Positions 1 to 13,447 are shown, counted from the stretch's first letter. The stretch: 64,000 bases of DNA from Primula veris (GCA_963682055.1 OY821746.1:24432481-24496480), one strand, 5' to 3'. Numbers and translations are program-made. The notes: a model not told the origin generated them from the sequence alone.

Positions 1-253
1 CAATTATAAGTAAGAACAAACTCTACATTGTCATATTTCACATGTTTTTCAAGTTCCATCTCAAGAAATTTGACTCCTTATAGTAATAAATGGCATTATA
101 CTGCAAAAATATAAATCTCTTTACATTAAGCCGGCTTAATATTATGTAATTATTTATCAAAGATTAATAATGACAATGACTTAAGTTTTTGGCTTGTAAC
201 CACATCCTTTTAACTTATGTAATAGTTAATATGCAGAAACACCTTCTAGTAAA
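1..253. other. AT-rich flank, no feature seen
   Basis: AT-rich sequence without a convincing reading frame or repeat. It runs up to the first unit of the tandem array. Confidence 0.5.
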
Positions 254-1510
254 AGCTGAAAATGAACTCAAACAACTACGCAAATAATTCATTTTCCTAA
301 AAAATCCCGACACAACTTAGAAACCCTTGCCCTAAATTAAATCATTTGTATCCCCAAAAAAATGAGAAAAAAACCCTAACGTTATCGAATTTACAATTTA
401 ATTAATAAACGAAGCTGAAAATGAACACAAAACAATTAAACAACTTATTCATTTCCCCAGAAAGAAAAAAAAACGATACAATTTAGAAAACCTTTCCCTA
501 GATTAAATTATTTGTATCCCCAAAAAATGAGAAAAAAGCCTAATGTTATCGGATTTTCAATCTAATTAACAAACGAAGCTGAAAATGAACGCAATCAAGT
601 ACGCAGATTATTCATTTTCCTGAAAAAACAATGCAATTTAGAAACCGTTGCCCTAGATTAAATCATTTGAATCCCCGAAAAAATGGGAAAAGACCTAGCG
701 TTATCGATTTTTCAATTTAATTAAGAAATGAAGCTGGAAATGAGCTCAAACAAGTACGCAAATAATTTATTTTCCTAAAACCCGATACAATTTAGAAACC
801 CTACACCTAGATTAAACAATCCGTACCCCCAAAATAAAATTGGAAGAAAAAAAGGAAATTCATAACGTTATTAGCTCAACACAAAATAGGAACTGAAAAC
901 CCTATATATAAGAGTTCATGATATATATGTATATGTATGTATATGTATATGAAGGTAATGAGTTATCTAAAATGTAAGATTCCATATCACCATATCAAAT
1001 TTTCAATACAATTACGAAATGAAGCTGAAAATGAACTCAAACAATTACGCAAATTATTCGTTTTCCTAAAAACCGATACAATTAGAAACCTTTTCCTAGA
1101 TTAAATCATTTGTATCCCCAAAAAAATGAGAAAAAGAAAAGCCTAACGTTATCGAATTTTCAATTCAATTAAGAAATGAAGCTGAAAATGAACTCAAACA
1201 AGTACGCAAATTATTCATTTTCCTAAAACCCGATACAATTTAGAAACCCTTGCCCTCGATTAATAATTCGTATCCCCAAAAAAATGAGAAAAAAAACCTA
1301 GCGTTATCGATTTTTCAATTTAATAAAGAAATGAAGCTGAAAATGAACTCAAACAAGTACGCAAATAATTCATTTTCCTAAAAAACCGAAACAATTAAGA
1401 AACCCTAGCCCTAGATTAAATAATTCGTATCCCAAATATAAAATTGAAAGAAAAAAAAAGGAAAACCCTAACATTATCAGGTCAACTCAAAATAGGAACT
1501 GAAAACCCTA
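254..1510. repeat. Tandem array of about 157-bp units
   Basis: Seven units each begin with AGCTGAAAATGAAC or a close variant, at 254, 413, 577, 732, 1023, 1180 and 1335. Spacings are 159, 164, 155, 291, 157 and 155 bases. Each unit continues with a CAAATTATTCATTTTCCTA block, a 'GATACAATTTAGAAACCCT' block and a 'TATCCCCAAAAAAATGAG' block. The long 732-1022 unit carries an extra tail (AGGAACTGAAAACCCTA then AGTTCATGATATA). The tail recurs after the last unit, where it is split by a MITE, so there is a higher-order repeat. Non-coding; origin unknown. Confidence 0.85.
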
Positions 1511-1514
1511 CATA

Positions 1515-1674
1515 CTCCCTCGGTCCCAGTTTAATAGGAAGTTTGGTAATTTTACAAAGCAAAATCGGTATGCTTAAAACGTCGGAAATGTGAATTTCAA
1601 AAGCTATACACATAATTAACGATATCGATATTTTAAGTGTACCAAACTTTATTATTAAATTAGGACAGAGGGTG
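1515..1674. mobile_element. Stowaway-like MITE, 160 bp
   Basis: The ends are inverted: CTCCCTCGGTCCCAGTTTAA on the left against the reverse complement of ATTAGGACAGAGGGTG on the right, extending inward through GTTTGGTA/TACCAAAC. A TA dinucleotide flanks each side (1513-1514 and 1675-1676), as expected for Tc1/mariner-type Stowaway elements. An unoccupied version of the same site lies at about 898-935 in the neighbouring repeat tail, which supports real insertion. Confidence 0.85.
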
Positions 1675-1676
1675 TA

Positions 1677-1693
1677 TAATAGTTCATGATATA

Positions 1694-1729
<36 letters not shown>

Positions 1730-1904
1730 GTGGACCTGGGGTGCGACGTCCCAGGCAATACGACGGCGTTTTCTGGTATGCTCCTTCTCTTCCATCTCAC
1801 CACCGCCTATAATAAAAATCAAATCAAATCAAATCAAATCAAATGAATCACAGTTTTATTTACTATCTGTATCTGTAAATATGCGAATTACCCCCTTTAA
1901 CTAT
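1677..1904. other. TA/GA microsatellite and short GC-richer stretch
   Basis: An imperfect (TA)n run passes into (GA)n at about 1692-1728. It is followed by about 75 bases of GC-richer sequence and an (ATCAA)n-like run at about 1818-1842. No gene is recognisable. Confidence 0.5.
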
Positions 1905-3480
1905 CTATGTTTTGCAAATATCTTCATCACTAAAATTAGGCTAAAAAATATTGTACACCCGTTAACAATTTACTTACCAAACTATCACTTTTAATAAGTT
2001 AATAAGTTATGTAACCTATATATCAATTTTATATATCAATTTTCACTCAATTAAATACCTAAAAACATAAATCTACAAAATTACGCCATTGTATCTCAAT
2101 CTATTTTTTATGAAGATTGGCAGAAATACAATGATATCTGAGAGAAATTTAAGTGCAATTTCATCGTTTTGATTAACATCAGTGTTTTCAAATGTGACAA
2201 AATGTATAGATCAGTATGTAAATTGTTAAAATTGATAGTATGATACCAAAATTGTTAACCACTTGTACTACAGTACACTTAGCGGTCAACGTATATTTTT
2301 TTTCCCTAATTTTAGGTAAGATTGATAAAATTGTATTCAACCTATCAGTTTTAGTGATTTTGTATCCAACTTAACAATCTTTCTAATTTGGTACACAACA
2401 TATACGTTTTCAGTCTAATTTGATACCAATCTAACACACTTTCTAATTTGGTAACCAACCTATACATTTTCACTCCAATTAAGGTACTCAATCCGTGTTC
2501 CGTCATCGGTTTTTAACGCATACTAAGTCTGTCTTACTATTGAATAATTTATATGAAATATTCAACTTTTGTATTAAATTTAAATAACTAGAGGTGAACT
2601 GACTATATATGTTTTGCAAATAGCTTCATCACTAATTTTAGATAAAAAGTCTAAAATGGTATGAAAACTATCAGGTTTTAACGATTTGGTATCCAGTTTA
2701 ACGTTTTTTTTTCTAATTTAGTACTCAGCCTATACGTTTTCACTCTAATTTGATACCAATCTAACACACTTTATAATTTGGTGTCCAATCTATACGTTTT
2801 CACTCCAATTAATTTACTCACCCCACCTACCGTTATCGGTTTTCAAGATATACTAAGTCTCATTTACTATTGAAAAACATATATGAAAGCTATAATTTTT
2901 TTATCAATATAAAAAAAAATTAGGGTGAAACCACTGGTTAGTATGGTTGAATTAATAAAGTTGAAATAACTGGAGGTGGATTAACTATCTATGCTTTGCA
3001 AATAGGTTCATCACTAATTTTAGGTAAAAATGATAAAATAGTATCCAACCTATCAGTTTTAACGATTTGGTACCCAACTTAGCGTTCTTTCTAATTTGGT
3101 ATCCAAACTATACGTTTTCACTCTAATTTGATACCAATCTAACACACTTTCTAATTTGATACACAACCTATACGTTTTCACGCCAATTAAGGTACTTAGC
3201 CCGCCTCCCGTAATTGATTTTCAACACATACTAAGTCGCATTTACTATTAAATAACTTATATGAAAGTTTCAACTTTTATAACAAAAAAATTAGAGTGAA
3301 TCCCTGCTTGATATGCTTGATTTTGTACCCAATAACTTGAGATGGCCTGACTCAATTAATTGGAGTGGAAATGTATACGTTGTGTGCCAAATTAATAGAT
3401 TTGGTACAAAATCACTAAAAATTGATAGATTGAGTACCATTTTATTATTTTCCCCTAATTTTAACGGTATAAGTTTGTGT
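1905..3480. repeat. Imperfect 383-bp tandem repeat block with inverted end
   Basis: The phrase 'TTTGCAAATAGCTTCATCAC' recurs near 1909, 2610 and 2995. The two best units (2590-2972 and 2973-about 3300) share the whole order of blocks: GATTTGGTA, CTATACGTTTTCACTC, GATACCAATCTAACACAC, and a final TTACTATTRAA block. At about 3390-3470 part of the unit returns in inverted orientation (compare 2305-2365). This looks like a degenerate foldback or rearranged transposon. A 120-codon open frame inside is repeat-derived and not credible as a gene. Confidence 0.65.
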
Positions 3481-4504
3481 ACGTGTCTATGGTTGATAGT
3501 GATGCAAAAAAATTATGAAAATTTTCGTGTTTGTTTTGGTAAGACCTCACCTCGTTTTTTTTTTTATTATCATCCCTATGTGCTTATGATGTTTCGTTAT
3601 GAGAAACTATTTTTCTATTTTATGCTTGTTATGAATGCATATTTAACACGCAAAAAAGTTATGGGAACGCAATAATTTATTAAGGTTAATTGTAGTTAAG
3701 TGATTTGAATTTTGAAATTTTTAGGATTAATGAGTGACTTTTAAAAGATTAATTTTGTGACCTAAATTTACTAAATTCATCTTTTTAGTGACATGATGTC
3801 GTTTACATTTTTGAATGGAAATCGTTTGAAATTTATAATTTGGTTTTGTATAGTTTAAAAATTTACGATAACACTTGAAAATTGTAAAATTTACACTTTC
3901 ATAATAAAATAAAAGATTATGTAAAAGCTTAAAGCTTATTTTTAATTATACACTTATATAAATGATTACACAGTTACGGTTTAGTAGATCCGGTTAAAAG
4001 ACCCATTTTCCCAACCATGGTATTTGAGACTCCATTTTATTAAAATCCTAATTTCCTATCAATGAAAAAAATAATCTATGGGATGAAAATTTATAATTTT
4101 TCAGAACCGGTATAGTTACGAAATGTAAATGATTGGCCTTGAAAATTATATCGAGAGCGTTGCGTAGATTACATAACTTGGAATCAATAGAAAAATTCTT
4201 TTATAGGGTTTTTCCCACTTTCTTCGTTGTTGTCACTAAAAACTTGCACACATATAGATAAGATCAATGGTGACTTGGTGGTTTGACCATCGTTCAGCCA
4301 CCGTCGTCCAAAAGAGTTATACGAAGGGGTGAACCTTTTAATGTGTATGTAATATGTATATTGTGTTTTCAATGTAAGTTATGTAAGATTTAGAGATAGT
4401 CGAATTTAGTGTATATGTGTCTGAGTAATTAAATTCAGATTACTTGTTTCGTGGTTAATGGGCTCCTCATATGAGCGGATGATTTAGGGTAAATCTTTCT
4501 TGAT
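3481..4504. other. AT-rich intergenic DNA, nothing recognised
   Basis: No repeat, RNA or coding signal that I could support. Confidence 0.4.
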
Positions 4505-4618
4505 TGACATGATATTTCCAATCATATATTGATCACATCAGAATATATCTCTATTGTCATACTGACATGATATTTACAATCACATATTGATCACATCAGA
4601 ATATATCTCTTGTCATAC
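4505..4618. repeat. Tandem duplication of a 56-58 bp unit
   Basis: Two adjacent near-identical units at 4505-4562 and 4563-4618 both start TGACATGATATTT and end TGTCATAC. They differ at only a few positions, so the duplication is recent. Confidence 0.85.
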
Positions 4619-4639
4619 TGAGATATATATATGTATTCC

Positions 4640-5060
4640 ATATCTTTCCATGTTGATCCATCGACTTGCTCTAGGAGGAATGTACCACCGTCTCATTGTC
4701 GAGTAGGGCTCCCCAGAAACCACGATCCTCGATATACGTAGACTGGAGGTGATGACCTCCTATGTTTAGCATAGCCTCCCCTTCAGAACCAAGATTACGT
4801 TGGTCCGAATGACTACTCTTTTGCTCCTCGCATAGAGGCGAATCCTCGTTATGAGATCTATTTTACTCGTGTGATAAGAAATGTATCCTTCTCGTTTGAC
4901 TTTGTGGGATACAGTATATATTTGTGTTTATCCTACACATCGACTCATCGGGGGAACGAGTGAAAACCCTAACTGTTCCCATCGGAGTACTGTTTTTAGT
5001 CTATTAATTACTAGATTAAATATTAGGTTTTACTCCATATATTTACGAATAACACGGAGT
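4640..5060. other. GC-richer unassigned segment
   Basis: This segment has a more balanced base composition than its surroundings. It shows repeated phrases such as CTCCTCGCATAGAGGCGAATCC but no usable reading frame. It may be part of an old LTR or the non-coding tail of a retroelement, but I could not match it to a family. Confidence 0.3.
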
Positions 5061-5456
5061 TTTTACTCTATATTTTAACTTCCATCAATCCATTGATAGC
5101 ATTGACATTCTGTTTTGTCATTTTGTCGGGTTTTTCCTGTATACTTAGCATCAGTTAGTGAAAAATTATGATCTTATTAATAACACGCCCCTAATGTAAT
5201 TTGTGGTATCACGGGATATAATATTTTCCTAATTAATATAAGTGTTTATCATGAAATAATACATATTTTCTTTAAAAAGTTTGATCTCCCATATTGATAC
5301 GGCGTTATGGGATGCATATATTAATGGATGGTCCAAGATTCAAACTCAAGAATTTAATGTACCGTAAAAAGTAACATTTACAAAAATATAGCATACATTA
5401 AAAATCGGGAATTTTGAATAACATAGTATTCAAATATACAAATAGTATGTATCATA

Positions 5457-5757
5457 TCATACTATTAATATAAGCAAACCCAAGAAAAATTGAGACTGCC
5501 AAATTTTGCCAAATTTTTCCAAAAATACCCTCACTCTATTTTAATAATTACCAATATACATAATCTAATTAATTAACTATTTGTCCTCAATATATTTTAC
5601 TAATTACGGATGTACCCTAAATTAATTAACAATTTGTTTTAACCTCCGTAACTATAATAAATTATACCAAATCTGAATATTATGTTAAAAATAAAATATA
5701 TTACGTGATTTATGTCATTACGCGTCTCACACGCAACGCGTGGGTAACTTTTACTAG
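5457..5757 (+). mobile_element. Short non-autonomous Helitron, copy 1
   Basis: The segment starts TCATACTATTAATA after a host A. It ends in a GC-rich hairpin (ACGCGT, about ten bases, ACGCGT) followed about 15 bases later by CTAG and a host T. These are the hallmarks of a Helitron 3' terminus and of A/T insertion. It has no coding capacity. A related copy lies at 42555-42863 with the same internal blocks and terminal hairpin. Confidence 0.75.
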
Positions 5758-6884
5758 TATATATACAGGCGAAGTGCTCCGCATTTTGAGTTCCTCCAAT
5801 ATACTTGATTCTTCAAATTTTTAGATGTTAGTATTTTAGCTTGTAATTTATTTAATTTTGTAAGTCTTCGCCTCCTTTTATATTTATCAGCTTGTTTACC
5901 CTGAAAGAATAAATTTTTGACATGTTTACACGTGTCATAGTTCGAAATGTGCAAATGCAAAATCTTAAGTAATTGTATATACTATATCGTAATCACATGC
6001 GAAAGTAATTGTATATGGTATTAAAAATAAGTGTGTATAATATGTTATCTAAGGATCCATGGCTTTTGCATAATCATGTCAAGACTCAACAAATTTGGAA
6101 TATGTATATAATTAATAGTTTTCTAATCGTGATATAATTAGGATATAAACAAGTTCGTATAGCTAATCATTATGTATAAGTAATAAAGTCTATATATCAG
6201 GTTTAGAAAAAAGAATTTTTTTTGAATTAATATAGTGTGAGTTTGGTACAAGATTTTTTCTATAGTTGTTTTAGATTTTTTGCTACAAAAAAACATTAAG
6301 TGTTTGGTATGATAGCTTTTATGACTTTTAAAAAGCTAGTTTTAGATATAAAAGCAGGAAAAGACAAAAATCTACATTTTTAAAAGACATAAAAGTTAGC
6401 ATACCTTAATGGAAGAGATTGAAGAAAAATATCTCCTCTGGTTTAGGAGCGACCCTGAAAACGGGTAATTTGTTAACTATCAGTCTCTATAAAGTTTCAT
6501 AATAAAATATATTAATAGTAGGATAATTATAAATTAATTATTAAACAAAAATATCATTAATATAACAAAATATTATATTATCGAGTAACATTTTAGTCAA
6601 AACGATTAATACAAAATTTATGTGAAAGAATTATTTTTTTACTTCACCACGATCACGTTAAGTGCACTCTTTGTGCATTTTTCGTGCGTTCTTGGAATCG
6701 AATTCTTCGATTATTTGATAGTATGTTATTAAATGATATGCTTTTGTTTACACTATTTTAAAAAGAGATAATAAATTGCGCCCATTAATCTTTATGATTT
6801 TTCTTAAAAAAAAATAAGCAACACATGTTCACTTGGGTTAAACTCATTCTTTCAAGACGGTCAAACATCGAAAGTATATTCAAA
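5758..6884. other. Intergenic DNA, nothing firm
   Basis: AT-rich. Around 6240-6420 there are phrases typical of small hAT-like MITEs (GTTTGGTAC, then AAAAAGCTAGTTTTAGAT). I could not define both ends. The rest holds nothing I recognise. Confidence 0.35.
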
Positions 6885-6889
6885 GAAAC

Positions 6890-7420
6890 TGTTGGGTACG
6901 TTGTAAATAAATACAATAATTTTTACGGAAAAGAAATGGACAAATAAACAGAAAATGGTTTCCTCAAATATATAAATATCAATTACAAGAATTAACGTAA
7001 AATAATGTAAATGATACCGAAATGGATTAAAGTCCGAGACGAGGTAACTGCAAGCAGTTTCCCTTAAACGATATTTGACCCGCCACCTCTGCTTCTGGCT
7101 ACATGGGGCACTTCGTTCCCAAGGTACAACGTCTATCACATGTGACTCGGCGGAAACGGCACCGAGCCACGGTCGGACCGTTGGTGGTGCGGTACTCTCT
7201 CTCTATATGTATGCATGTGTATGTGTGTGAATGTGTGTATATGCCATGTATGTTTATCTTTATTTTCTTGTCTTGGAAAATGATAGATATATGCATGATT
7301 TTTACCAAAAAACATATGAAGAGTTACATGTCAATAATGCCATAAATGGGGGGCAATTAACATTGCAAGTTACACAAATAAATTGCATTCACTTCCTAAA
7401 ACCGTTTCGGTTTTCCAACA
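6890..7420 (-). repeat. 3' LTR of the minus-strand copia element
   Basis: 531 bp, TGTTGG...CCAACA, matching 12912-13442. On the sense (minus) strand it follows the polypurine tract. Confidence 0.92.
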
Positions 7421-7431
7421 ATCCCCCACAT
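7421..7431 (-). other. Polypurine tract of the minus-strand copia element
   Basis: Read on the minus strand the sequence is ATGTGGGGGAT directly before the LTR start. This is the usual plus-strand primer position of LTR elements and fixes the orientation. Confidence 0.8.
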
Positions 7432-7959
7432 GAATGCAATCAACTGACATGCAACGTGCATCCTAAATGCAATCGAGAGAACCACGAGAATTCACTGCAT
7501 AAGGACAGGTAGCGCGCGCCTTGAACCTGCCATAGTGATGTAAAATCTGATATGCTACTATTGGTTAGCCTTAAAGCCTTGAACCCTTTAGCGTTTGTGC
7601 ATACCAAGGTAATACTCACACAATGTCATCTCTACACCACTTACTAAGCCCTTTGGTTGTTGTCCATATTTGGCCCTGGACTGCCTTGGCAAATTCAACC
7701 GAGTGCTCTAGTGATTTAGCCCTAGATCATCACATAGTATCGGCCATACACACTCGTTATAGGTGATTTTCAAGTCAAGGGTGTCCTGACTCACCCCACT
7801 CGACCTTCGAGATACTTGATTCATTAAGAGCCTCATGCTCACCCTTAAAATGATACAGGTCTATCACTCTTTCATCATAGAAATGGGCTGAGAACTTATG
7901 TTCTCGAATGCTTTGTTTGGTTACCCGCACAATTCAGTTTCCCATTGAACCCGAGACTG

Positions 7960-8560
7960 AAGTTTCCAGTTCAGGTTGGGTTACCTATGCGAAGGTTTCC
8001 AATTTATTGGGCTTCAAACCCCATTTCCCTCGATGATGCTCCAACTCCTCCACGAGTCAAGAATTTTGTATATGGATCCGCATTATTATCCTTAGACCTT
8101 GCAAAGTCTAGGGATACCACAATTTTTGCTAGCAATTCCTCTTACGGATTTGTGTCTCCGACGAATATGTCATGACTTTGTCGGGACTTTCCATTATACA
8201 AATTATTCTGATCCCGTTTAATAACTGACTGACTGCAGCAGTACATGTTTATTGCGAGAACAGATTTTGACCACTTGGAATACCTTCCAAGACTTCTCAG
8301 CCAATCTGCCTCTTCTGTAGCTTGATTCAACGTTATGAATTCTAACTCTACAGTTTTTCCAACTATGCAGGTCTATTTTACAGACCTCCATAAGACTGCA
8401 ACCTCTTTAAGTACAAACATATCCACTAATGGACCTTGTACTGTTAAAGTTCGAGATACACTTGGTATCTAAATACCCTCCAAACATTTTGGACATCTCG
8501 TATAATGCAGTTCATGATTGGCAGTATACCTCATGTATCTGAGAAGCCTCATTGGCAAAC
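7960..8560 (-). pseudogene. Degenerate copia pol: RNase H end
   Basis: The minus-strand translation of 8330-8142 reads EEADWLRS, then a CCSQSVI block, then QNNLYNGKSRQS. These match the conserved WLR, C/HCDSQ and YNGKSRHI blocks of the Ty1-copia RNase H domain. Upstream at about 8400-8560 an STRSISGYV-like stretch and a VSRLSR-like stretch also match, but in broken frames. Downstream, at about 8055-8010, the typical RGxWGLKP ending is visible. Stops and frameshifts throughout make it a pseudogene. Gag, integrase and the reverse-transcriptase active site were not recognisable. Confidence 0.8.
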
Positions 8561-11500
8561 CTACTGAGTCTGCTCACTGAGTTGGCTATAATTGGTCTAG
8601 TATAGTTCTTGACGCACAAGAGACTACCTATGATAAGTTAGGTGTTTGTTTTAGTCCATATAACGACTTAACAAGTTTTAGCACCTTAGCTTACTTTACA
8701 CGGAACCACGACCCAATGGTTTGTTCCTAATTCTCTAGATCTCCATTTATAAAACACATGTTTCCCTTTTATAGAGATTAGAGTATAGACATTAAAATTA
8801 TCAAAACCGTCAGTTTACTTAAAGTAATTGACTTTATTTCTCACGTGCCTATCAACCTCATTGTTGATGGCATCTTCCCATCTACACATTATATGGAAAA
8901 CATTGATTATTTCAATGTCGTCGATTCACCTTCACTCATGAAGGTCAAGGGACAAAGGAAGTTTCATTCCTTACCCTTTTACCATGCCGAGTCACTTCAT
9001 CTTCCTTACAAGATTCACTTTCCCCATTTTTCCAGCACCGTTTGAGTGTTCACTTGTCTTGGGTAGCGTAATCCTTTGAACACTCAACGTATTGATCACA
9101 CTCGCCAGGCGTTAGAGGTTTTGCGGGAAAGCTTCTCTTTTAGAAAATATGCTTCTCGGACATAGAACTCTATATGCACCTTAAAGTCATCTGACTTATG
9201 CACTAGAAACCGATCAGCACTATATTTTGTGCTTATCTGATGAACACACATTCTACCATTTTTGATCCTATCCAAGTCCTTCAAGGAATAAGATTGAGAT
9301 CTTTCTTAGGTAGCACCAAACTTTCACGAACTTATAGTCAGGCACCATGCCTTCTATAGTTCTAACTGTTTGGTCCAACTTCCTAAGCGGTAGTTTGTTC
9401 AACACATACCTTGCGGAAAGCTCACTTCCCGCACAAATTCAGAGTTTAATCCTGAACTTATCAACATGACATTCCAACCATACAATTGTGCGAACGGTGT
9501 CTCATGTTCACCATTTCAATCACACTGATCATGTATATGTGAATATACCATTTCAGAACTAGTTAGACAATATCTAACACTTCCAAAAATAGTCTATCAT
9601 TTAATGATTAACACTTAATCATTGGATTAAAATTGGTAGATTAACAAAACAGAACACCCATGATTAAACATGTTTTCTGACAAGCATTAATCCTCAACAA
9701 TAGAATTCACGCATTCATTCTTACTTGAATGAATATCTCGACTGATTTATCTTTACTTCTCATCAAGTAGACGTATCAGTGTTTAATATATATCCATCAA
9801 TAAATTGAGGAAATATCTTTTATGCACTCATCTCAAATGCATCGAACCATTTGGTTATGTACTCCGTTCGAAAACTTCGAACTGAAGACTTAGCAATACA
9901 TTGCTTCAAACACAAACTCATATTTGTGTTTCAATTTAAATAATAGATTTAGAAAAATAAAACATTTAAGCTTTTATATTTTCATCACCTACTATATCAT
10001 GTCAAATCAGTGACTTGGTTGAATAATTCAACATGTCATTATTGACCACAAGAGTATCGACTAAAATGCTCATTTTGAACAAATAGTCACTCATGTATTG
10101 CCACAAACAAGCAAGCTTATCACAATTTGATCCTAGTGTTTTGGCTATCGAAAGGCTACTGCCCTTTAGGTTTCAAAACCACTAGTCATGATTCAGATAT
10201 GTATGCTTGCACTTGTTAGTGGATGTCCAAACGTTTAAAATGTTTCCACACATTAACGCCCCCACAGTTCGTGCATTCCCTTTGTCCTCACTCAGAACAT
10301 GCACACTGTTATAGAGAAACTTAATCGATTTCAATGTGGTAAATGAAACGATATCGTTTATTTAAGACGTTTTAAGTCCATACCACTGAACCATTAGGTT
10401 TTCTCCCACTCGCCCGTAGGCGCTTTTGGGTACGTTTAGATTCTCGATCTACATGATCGACGGGTTACCCCCATATTTGTGGGACCCTCGGGGTTCTCCC
10501 CCAATAATAGTAATATAATATTACTAAATTATTATTCTCAATAATAGCAAGCTCAACATATTCACAATATATTTTACTAAAAAATTAATAAGATGTTAAT
10601 TTCAATAAATTATTAAATGTTTTTCCAACAAATAAATAAGATGTTAATTTCAACAAATTATTAAATGTTCTTTCAGCAAATTAATAAGATAATATTTCAA
10701 CAAATAATAATTTGTTTAATCATCAAATTATTTGCTCTTGGATGAACAAAGTTTGTTATTAAATAACCTTTCATCCAAATATGTAACCGACTCGTCAATG
10801 CAATTCATAGGTAGCTAATAAAGCTTTCCATAAATGCCAACAACGACTGTCGTTACAATAATTTATAACTATCCAAATTAAATTGTGATTGATCACAATT
10901 AATAAGAAGTTATAAATAATCGTCATTAATCTCATTAATGATCACCGTTACAAATTTTGTAACCCTCCAAATTAAATTGCAATAAATCACAATTAATAAG
11001 GATATCACCCATTATCTCACCACATTAGTGTCTTCAATAATGGTGATTTCGAATTTGTAACCTCCGTCATTAATATGCACTCATGCAAAATTAATAGGAG
11101 TTACACCGGCACCCACAATGTTCTGGTCAGTTTCAGCACCCATTGTGTTCCGGACATTTCCCGTAGGAAACTGTTTGTTATCTCAAATAACAAACACGCA
11201 CAATCTAATTTTGAAAAATGAAACTAAAACTCCTCATTCGCAAACACCAAATTTCTATAACCACGCATGGTTTCAAGAAACTGATTTTGCAAGAGTATTC
11301 TAGTTCTTTCCCGAAAAAGATTATCAAATTCTGAAAGATTTATTCAACTGTAAACACCAGATAAATCTGATTTTACAAAGAATAATCTCAGAATTTGAAC
11401 CAGTTCTGTCGTAAGCCCCAAATTCCGAAAAATCAGAAAATTGTTTTACAAGAACTATTTCGAAACCAGTTCTGTCATAATCCCCAATTTAATGGCTTTT

Positions 11501-12911
11501 ACTAGAACTGTTTCGAATAATCAACAATCTTCCAATTACATGGTAGAGATTCATGTCTACACAAATACTCATTGGAAATTGTTAGTACTTTATTAACATG
11601 AAAATAATAAACATGTATAAATCCACTAACAATATAATTAATTTAGTCTCTAACCAAATTATTTCTCATAAATAAAAATTCTAGAACTCTAGAAAATATA
11701 ATTAGCACAAACAACTAATTGATTAACATGACCATTTACGAGATAATAAAATAACAGTCACACATCGAATAACAATATCCCCAATAATATTGTTTACTCC
11801 AACAAATGCCTTACATGCACGATGCACCATAAAAACAAACTGTTACACCAATAATGTTATTATAGTAACTGAAACCCAATTACTAATTTATTTATTTTAA
11901 ACACCATTAATAAAGTCTATCAAAAATTAAACTCTTAAATCTCCCTGACCAAGTTGTAAAAAATTCATATACGGTAAAGTATATTACTGTAGACACATGG
12001 GTGTAACTAAAAGTGCAGGCAACTTCAATTAAGGCAGTAGCAAAGCAGCCGTAACCGCAACCAATGTACAAACATTAACACCAAATATTTCCAGTAGTAT
12101 TAACAAAGTAATGGTATTAGGAATTCCAAAAACTAAATTATTATAATTCACAAAACCTTACTAAAGTTGATCCTCTATCAACCAACCTTACTCTTGTGGT
12201 TCACGATAAATTAAAACATAAACATATCCGTTACACCATAGGCATAAATAACAGCCAGGTCATTTATAAGTTACAAAGCCGAAAATTTACTCATGAAAAT
12301 TAGTACGCCCCACGTCAACACATGTATAAGAAGTGGAATTCATGAAATATTTAAAAAAGAATATAGGTTGTTGTCACAAGATAAAAGCATTACGAGAGCT
12401 ACTGTAAAAATGTTTCTGGAAATTGGTTTAATTATCAAAACCAAGTTGTGCATAAATCAAACAAGTTAACATACTGCATAAATGTTTCTGGAAATAGCAA
12501 ATCAATATGTAGTAACAATTTATGCAAGGAACATTCCTGGGCCTCATATCCAATCACCGAAAAACATGCAAATCTCAAGACATATATTTAACATAAAATA
12601 TATCTAAGCATACTTCTACATAAATATACACAAAATACATAAGAAGCATGCACACATATTACACAAAACTCAAACGAGACGGTTTAAAACCGAAAATAAG
12701 GATTTTCACAAAACCCAAAAAAAAAGGTAAAACCAAACGAAAAACGCTTTTAACAATTCAAATGAAAAAATCAATTTCTTAAAACCAATGTTTGTTAAAA
12801 AATGATTTTCCAATGAATTGTTTTCGAAACGGAAATAATTTTCTATTTATCCGAACACCAAAATTATTGTATTAACGTACAAAACATTAAAAAAAAAATA
12901 TCGTTTAAGAT

Positions 12912-13442
12912 TGTTGGGTACGTTGTAAATAAATACAATAATTTCTACGGAAAAGAAATGGACAAATAAACAGAAAATGGTTTTCTCAAATATATAAATA
13001 TCAATTACAAGAATTAACGTAAAATAATGTAAATGATACCGAAATGGACTAAAGTCCGAGACGAGGTAACTGCAAGCAGTTTTCCTTAAACGATATTTGA
13101 CCCGCCACCTCTGCTTCTGGCTACATGTGGCACTTCGTTCCCAAAGTACAATGTCTATCACATGTGACTCGGCGGAAACGGCACCGAGTCACGGTCGGGC
13201 CGTTGGTGGTGCGGTAATCTCTCTCTATATGTATGCATGTGTATGTGTGTGAATGTGTGTATATGCCATGTATGTTTATCTTTATTTTCTTATCTTGAAA
13301 AATGATAGATATATGCATGTTTTTTACCAAAAAACATATGAAGAGTTACATGTCAATAATGCCATAAATGGGGGGCAATTAACATTGCAAGTTACACAAA
13401 TAAATTGCATTGACTTCCTAAAACCGTTTCGGTTTTCCAACA
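12912..13442 (-). repeat. 5' LTR of the minus-strand copia element
   Basis: 531 bp, about 97% identical to the left LTR. On the minus strand it lies at the upstream end of the element and would carry the promoter. Confidence 0.92.
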
Positions 13443-13447
13443 GAAAC

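Larger units (their letters stand above)
6885..13447 (-). mobile_element. Complete Ty1-copia LTR retrotransposon, coding-dead
   Basis: Two 531-bp LTRs (6890-7420 and 12912-13442) begin TGTTGG and end CCAACA. They bound a 5491-bp interior and are flanked by a perfect 5-bp target duplication, GAAAC (6885-6889 and 13443-13447). A purine-rich tract touches the left LTR on the minus strand, and RNase H remnants read on the minus strand, so the element runs right to left. I count about 14 differences between the LTRs (about 97% identity), yet the interior has no long open frame. This suggests a non-autonomous copy mobilised in trans. I could not identify a clean primer-binding site beside the right LTR. 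Confidence 0.93.

Noticed and set aside
3313..3675. 120-codon plus-strand frame
   Set aside because: It starts inside a transposon-like repeat block and shows no recognisable domain.
7099..7345. Open frames in the LTRs (also 12847-13450)
   Set aside because: They repeat identically in both LTRs of the copia element and are not genes.
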